A stretch of 64,000 bases of DNA from the NCBI RefSeq assembly GCF_905475395.1, contig NC_058337.1, forward strand, positions 90,514,368 to 90,578,367, written 5' to 3'. A program made the position numbers and the translations under genes. Shown here piece after piece: positions 60,401-64,000 of the stretch. The notes beneath the pieces are model-generated. The model made no database searches and was not told the origin of the DNA. It saw only the letters and a program-made list of their open reading frames with translations. The first letter of the stretch is position 1. Each line of letters opens with the position of its first letter. The stretch is from Chrysoperla carnea. Taxonomy: Eukaryota > Arthropoda > Insecta > Neuroptera > Chrysopidae.

Positions 60401-62974
60401 ATTCTGAATTATATAAAATTTTGTTAACTTACATAATTTTCCAATTGTTGGCCAGTGACTGACTTGACAAGCGCTGGTTGAGCTTTTAATACTGGTGCGG
60501 AGGTAGCATAAGTGGCTAATGTGGGAGCAGATGCAGCATATTGACCGTAAATGCCTGGTCCAGAAGCTAATCTGAGTCCAGCGGCTGATGCGCTTGATAA
60601 ATAAGCACCACCAGCTAATAAAGGTGCAGATTGAACGGTTTTTGTCAATGAAAGTGATGCAGCAGGTGCTGATAAGAGTCTAGCACCGAAAGCTCCATGG
60701 CCAGTTGAATATGAGGCCAAAGCTGGAGATGCTGAATATGATGCGATAGCTGGTGAGGCGGAATATGTGGAAATAGCTGGGCTTGCTGAATATGCAGAAA
60801 TAGCTGGTCCAGATGAATATGCGGAAATACCTGGACCTGATGAATATGTAGCTACAGCTGGACTAGCTACAACTTTTGAGATTGCTGGTCCTGCAGAGTA
60901 TGTGGCAATTGCTGGTGAACTTACTACTTTGGATATAGCTGGTGAGGCATATGAAGCATATTGTGCACCGGAAGAGTATGATGAAGAGATTGCTGGAGAA
61001 GCATATGAAGAATAAACGGCAGGTGATGCAACTACTTTTGATACGGCTGGTGCAGCGTATGATTGGTATACAGCTGGAGCAGCTGCTACTTTAGTAATGG
61101 CTGGAGCTGCATAAGATTGGTAAACTGCTGGAGCAGCAGCAATTTTAGCTACAGCTGGAGCAGCATATGATTGGTAAACTGATGGCGAAGAGTATGACGA
61201 ATATGAGGAACCTGAGGAGTATGATGATACTACAGCTGGTGATGACACGACTTTAGAGACAGCTGGAGCAGCATATGATTGATAAACAGCTGGAGCAGCA
61301 GCAACTTTCGTAACTGCGGGTGCAGCGTAGCCAGAGTAAAGAGCTCCTGATGAATAGGATGAAACAACAGCTGGTTGGGAAACTACTTTAGCTACAGCTG
61401 GTGCAGCATAGGATTGGTATACAGCTGGTTGTGAAACTACTTTAGCTACAGCTGGTGCAGCATAGGATTGGTATACAGCTGGTTGGGAAACTACTTTAGC
61501 TACAGCTGGTGCAGCATAGGATTGGTATACAGCTGGTTGTGAAACTACTTTAGCTACTGCTGGTGCAGCATAAGATTGATAATAAGCTGGTGAGGACACT
61601 AATTTGGATGAGCTAGAGCTAATATAACTAGATGATACAGCTGGTGCAGCTGAGTATTGAAGTGGGTTTACAGCGTATGAAACTGCTGGAGCAGCAACTT
61701 TTGCAACTGCTGGTGCAGCGTAACCAGAGGAGTATGACGAATAAACTGCGGGTTGTGCAACTACTTTAGCTACGGCTGGTGCAGCGTAAGATTGATACAC
61801 AGCTGGTGCAGCAGCTACTTTCGCAATAGCTGGGGCAGCATAGCTAGAATATGAAGCTCCAGAAGAGTAAGAAGATACAACTGCGGGTTGTGAAACTACT
61901 TTAGCTACAGCTGGTGCAGCATACGATTGATATACAGCTGGAGCAGCATACGATTGTACAAGAGCGGGTGCAGTAGCTACTTTAGCTACAGCTGGTGCTG
62001 CATAAGAAGCAGCAATTTTTGTTGCATATCCTGATGAATATCCTGTAGCAATTGCTGGTGATGAATATCCAGCAACCAATTTAGGTTGTGCGACACTGAT
62101 TTGTGAGTATCCTGGGGTATATGAGGATACTTTAACACCAGGTGTTACTGAATAGCTGCTAATTGCAGGACTAGCTTGATATGAACTATAAGCAGGGGAT
62201 GCGCTATATGTTGAAATTGCTGGTGATGCACTGTAGGTTGAAATTGCTGGACCAGTTGAATATGCATCTAATGAAGATACATAGGCTTTTTGGGCATTAG
62301 CTTGTAATACAGTACCACATTTAATTGGACTAGGATGTATGTCTGGGTCATAGTATGCATGAACATGGTGTGATGAGTAGCTCAAGATGAGTAGTACTAC
62401 AGTTGATGTAAATATCTGTAAATTAAAATGAAGAAGAAATAATATATTAACTAGCATTATTATAGAAGTGAAAGTCAAATTATATTAGCATAAAAAGTAT
62501 ATTATCTCAGGTTCAAGTTTATTACCGCTTATTATTATATTATAAATTATATGAAATTCTCGTTAAAAATGTTAAATGACATTGCAAAAAACAAAAGAAA
62601 TGTTAAATGTTAATATTATTTTATTAGATGGAAATTTCATATCCAGATTATATTTGGAACAAGTCTTTTGCTGAGTTTTTGCTTCTGTGAGCTCATTTGA
62701 GCATTATGGTTTTAGTTTCCATATAGATTAAACACTTTCCATTTGTACAGCGAACAAATCATACGCGAAAATAAAAAAAGAATAAATAAAAATGCGATGT
62801 TTTATCACTAGAAAAACCGTTTTAATAAGCAATAATAAACTTTTTTACGAGTTCTATGAAATGAAAATTTAACACTTTTACCAATCACTATAAACACATG
62901 TTCAACTAAAATTTCACTTCCAAGAAAAATTGCAAAAAAAATCACTTCCATATATTTCTCAATCTTACCTTCAT
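48456..62974 (-). CDS. Long RR-2 cuticular protein with AAPAV repeats
   Basis: Secreted structural protein of the cuticle; the RR-2 form of the chitin-binding Rebers-Riddiford domain is typical of hard cuticle. Four exons on the minus strand: 62974-62969, 62415-60433, 50548-50435 and 48560-48456, 735 residues. Exon 1 encodes only Met-Lys; exon 2 completes the signal peptide ([22 protein letters not shown]) and about 640 residues of A/P/V/S/Y repeats such as [18 protein letters not shown]. Exons 3 and 4 carry the domain ([56 protein letters not shown]). All joins are phase 0. The exon 2 to exon 3 join spans 9,884 nt; I made it because exon 2 ends at a TAT/GTAAGT donor without its own stop, exon 3 has no start and the frames agree. 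Most RR-2 proteins are 100-300 residues, so the repeat region is unusually long. Confidence 0.85.
49120..49165 (+). mobile_element. Single end of the TTAA MITE family
   Basis: TTAAGGATGTATGAGCGCCA matches the left end of the element at 30001. It lies in the last intron of the cuticular gene. I did not find its right end, so it is probably truncated. Confidence 0.5.
49860..50240 (+). pseudogene. hAT transposase C-terminal relic
   Basis: Two blocks resemble the C-terminal region of hAT transposases of the ZMYM/TTF type. The first (from 49860) reads [19 protein letters not shown]. The second (49998-50205, another frame) reads [10 protein letters not shown], then [12 protein letters not shown] and QVAENLYF, the conserved dimerisation region. 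In intact relatives about 17 residues including A-S-x-E-R-x-F-S lie between LLRIL and YLRSTM; here they are deleted. A short duplicated segment (AAACATCAAGAGTTATAT, again at about 49998) separates the blocks. It sits antisense in the last intron of the cuticular gene and is dead. Confidence 0.7.
51157..51231 (-). pseudogene. 5S rRNA fragment (3' two thirds)
   Basis: On the minus strand this reads TACCGAAGTTAAGAAGCATT, GGGCTCAGTTAGTACTTAAA, TAGGCGACCGCTTGGGAACA, CCGTGTGCTGTTGCC, matching insect 5S rRNA from about base 45 to its 3' end with scattered changes (canonical TTAGTACTTGGATGGGTGAC and CCTGGGAACACC). The first part of the gene is absent. The internal promoter's box A, intermediate element and box C are still recognisable. 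It is a truncated 5S pseudogene or the head of a 5S-derived SINE. Confidence 0.8.
53240..53381 (+). mobile_element. Possible LINE/SINE 3' end with (ATT)n tail
   Basis: A non-AT-rich stretch ends GGTAAACCCC and runs straight into about eight ATT units (53356-53381). Many insect RTE/CR1-like LINEs and their SINEs end in such simple tails. No protein is visible and the family is not identified. Confidence 0.35.
53700..54080. repeat. GC-richer dispersed repeat, copy 2
   Basis: TTCGCAAAGG, AACCCCGTAGCGGCC and GGCTTCGCGTCACAGAATAA match the copy at 29030. A run of eleven G at about 53820 and a CCGATTTTTCGGGGAGTTGG block follow. Confidence 0.5.
61370..61590 (-). repeat. 54-bp tandem repeat inside the cuticular gene
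   Basis: Four consecutive, nearly identical 54-bp units encode [18 protein letters not shown]. Differences between units are a few, mostly synonymous, bases (for example GGTTGG/GGTTGT on the plus strand). Looser copies continue on both sides through the exon. Confidence 0.9.
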
Positions 62975-63000
62975 ATTTTATGGTACGTATTCTTTTTCAT
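62971..63000 (-). other. Upstream ORF overlapping the cuticle start codon
   Basis: In the predicted 5' leader an ATG at 63000 opens a nine-codon frame (MKKNTYHKI) whose TGA stop overlaps the main ATG as ATGA. Its role, if any, is unknown. Confidence 0.45.
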
Positions 63001-63105
63001 ACACAATATAATCACACCAATTTGGATTAAAAAATATCACACACAAAATTAAATTTTAACCCAGAATACCTTAAAAATTCTGGTCTAGTTTCGGGTCTCA
63101 CACAC

Positions 63106-63140
63106 TGATGCAAAATATAATAAATGCATTGCTTTATATA
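63106..63140 (-). promoter_or_regulatory. TATA box and initiator of the cuticular gene
   Basis: On the minus strand TATATAAA lies at 63140-63133 and the arthropod initiator-like TCAGTG has its A at 63106, 32-34 bases downstream, the right spacing for TATA-dependent transcription. The predicted leader to the ATG at 62974 is 131 nt. A TATA-plus-Inr promoter suits a strongly, stage-specifically expressed cuticle gene. Confidence 0.65.
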
Positions 63141-64000
63141 TAGTCTTTTTATATGTAATTTGGATTGTACACAAAATAAATTGTCCACAGTTGAGGTGAG
63201 GACTTTTTACCACCACTAAAAAATTATGGTGGAGAAACACCCATATTATTGATACTACTGAGCGAGATGATATTATAGGTATTATTATTATTGGTCCAGT
63301 TATGAATACTGCATACAAGAATTATATTAAATAAGTATTATTTAATAATAATTATATTATTTTGTATAATATTAAATTTTAATAAGGAGTTTTATCGAAT
63401 CAAAGAGAGATGGAGAAAAATGAGAGTGTTATGGTGGGTCTGGTATTAAATATTATTTAAAATATTGGTAATAGAATTTAATATTATTTAATTATATTTT
63501 GTATTATTTAGCTTGCTCTTATTTGTATGTTCTTTTACTTTTGTAAATATTCCTATAGAGGTTTTTTTTAAAAGTAGATTGCACCATAAATTTGTACTCT
63601 CGAAGGTTCCGTTTTTTTGCATATGTATTGGCCCCGAATTTTGGAGATTTCGCATTAACCTCTGGTTGTTTATTTATATTGCGATTAATTTTTCAAAATA
63701 GAATATTTTCTGCTATGCAATTAAAATCTCAGTTTTTAAAATGCCATGTGTCGGTAAATACGAATCCTGACATTATAGTTTTCCCTCATTAAAATGAAAA
63801 TATAATTTCTCTTGTGGGCTGTGTATTTTATATCGAAGAACTTCCATAATTTTTCTTACAATTAGGCTACGAGTTTATATTTCGGTAATTTTTATTAGTT
63901 TTCGGCAATACACAAGATTGTATTCAAATTGTGTTTACAGACAATAGATAAGTTTAACTGAATAGTAAAAAATTACTGATTTTGAGGAATCCAAATAATC
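63141..64000. other. Upstream flank of the cuticular gene
   Basis: AT-rich sequence with TATTATTTAATA-type motifs repeated around 63340-63520. Two overlapping short frames at 63513-63792 are not convincing exons. Enhancers of the cuticular gene may lie here but none is identifiable by eye. Confidence 0.4.

Larger units (their letters stand above)
50549..60432. other. 9.9-kb intron 3 of the cuticular gene
   Basis: No host exon is seen on either strand. It contains a 5S rRNA fragment (51157-51231), a possible LINE/SINE tail (about 53240-53381), the second copy of a GC-richer repeat with a run of eleven G (about 53700-54080) and many long A or T runs. A 91-codon frame at 56603-56878 resembles no family I know. 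A GC-richer patch at about 57840-58080 is unexplained. Confidence 0.55.

Noticed and set aside
60767-61015. 82-codon open frame antisense to the cuticular gene ([14 protein letters not shown]...)
   Set aside because: It is the complement of the AAPAV-type repeat exon, kept open by codon bias; no start context or splicing supports it.
1-64000. Retrovirus, LTR element, Polinton, CRISPR array or toxin gene
   Set aside because: No polymerase, integrase, capsid or envelope-like frame, no long terminal direct repeats and no regularly spaced repeats were seen.

Overview
The window is nuclear DNA of an insect. It is very AT-rich, its genes are split by GT-AG introns, and it carries a long secreted cuticular protein of the RR-2 (Rebers-Riddiford) class with AAPAV-type repeats, plus short non-autonomous DNA transposons of insect type. 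I cannot name the order or species from sequence alone. I see no bacterial operons, no CRISPR array and no recognisable retrovirus, LTR element or Polinton. All gene names come from remembered family sequences, not from a database search.

Layout. 1-5405 holds no gene, only repeats. 5406-6288 (-) is a three-exon homologue of MAIP1 (mitochondrial m-AAA protease partner). 6289-20146 is about 14 kb with no gene I can support; it holds a hAT-type element with intact TIRs and 8-bp target duplication, other inverted repeats, and copies of a hairpin-headed interspersed repeat. 20147-23531 (+) and 31236-35447 (+) are two tandem, old, diverged copies of an AGPAT3/4/5-type lysophospholipid acyltransferase. 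35512-42299 is compact: gdl/DGCR6 (-), OSTM1 (+) and MEAF6 (-), followed by PEX2 (+) at 42896-44648. Neighbours alternate in strand, giving one tail-to-tail pair with 64 bp between stop codons (AGPAT copy 2/gdl) and two head-to-head pairs (gdl/OSTM1 307 bp apart, MEAF6/PEX2 596 bp apart). 44649-48455 holds a 317-bp tandem satellite and a piggyBac-like transposase relic. 48456-62974 (-) is one cuticular protein gene with a 9.9-kb third intron, which carries a broken hAT transposase and a 5S rRNA fragment. Its TATA/initiator promoter lies at about 63106-63140.

The host genes are ordinary single-gene units with no shared pathway: phospholipid remodelling in the ER, peroxisomal import, lysosomal chloride transport, histone acetylation, mitochondrial proteostasis and cuticle. 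I found no convincing new multi-gene system. The most interesting points are the palindromic two-way poly(A) signal, the acyltransferase tandem pair, the short in-frame introns, the cuticle gene architecture and the several families of mobile DNA.
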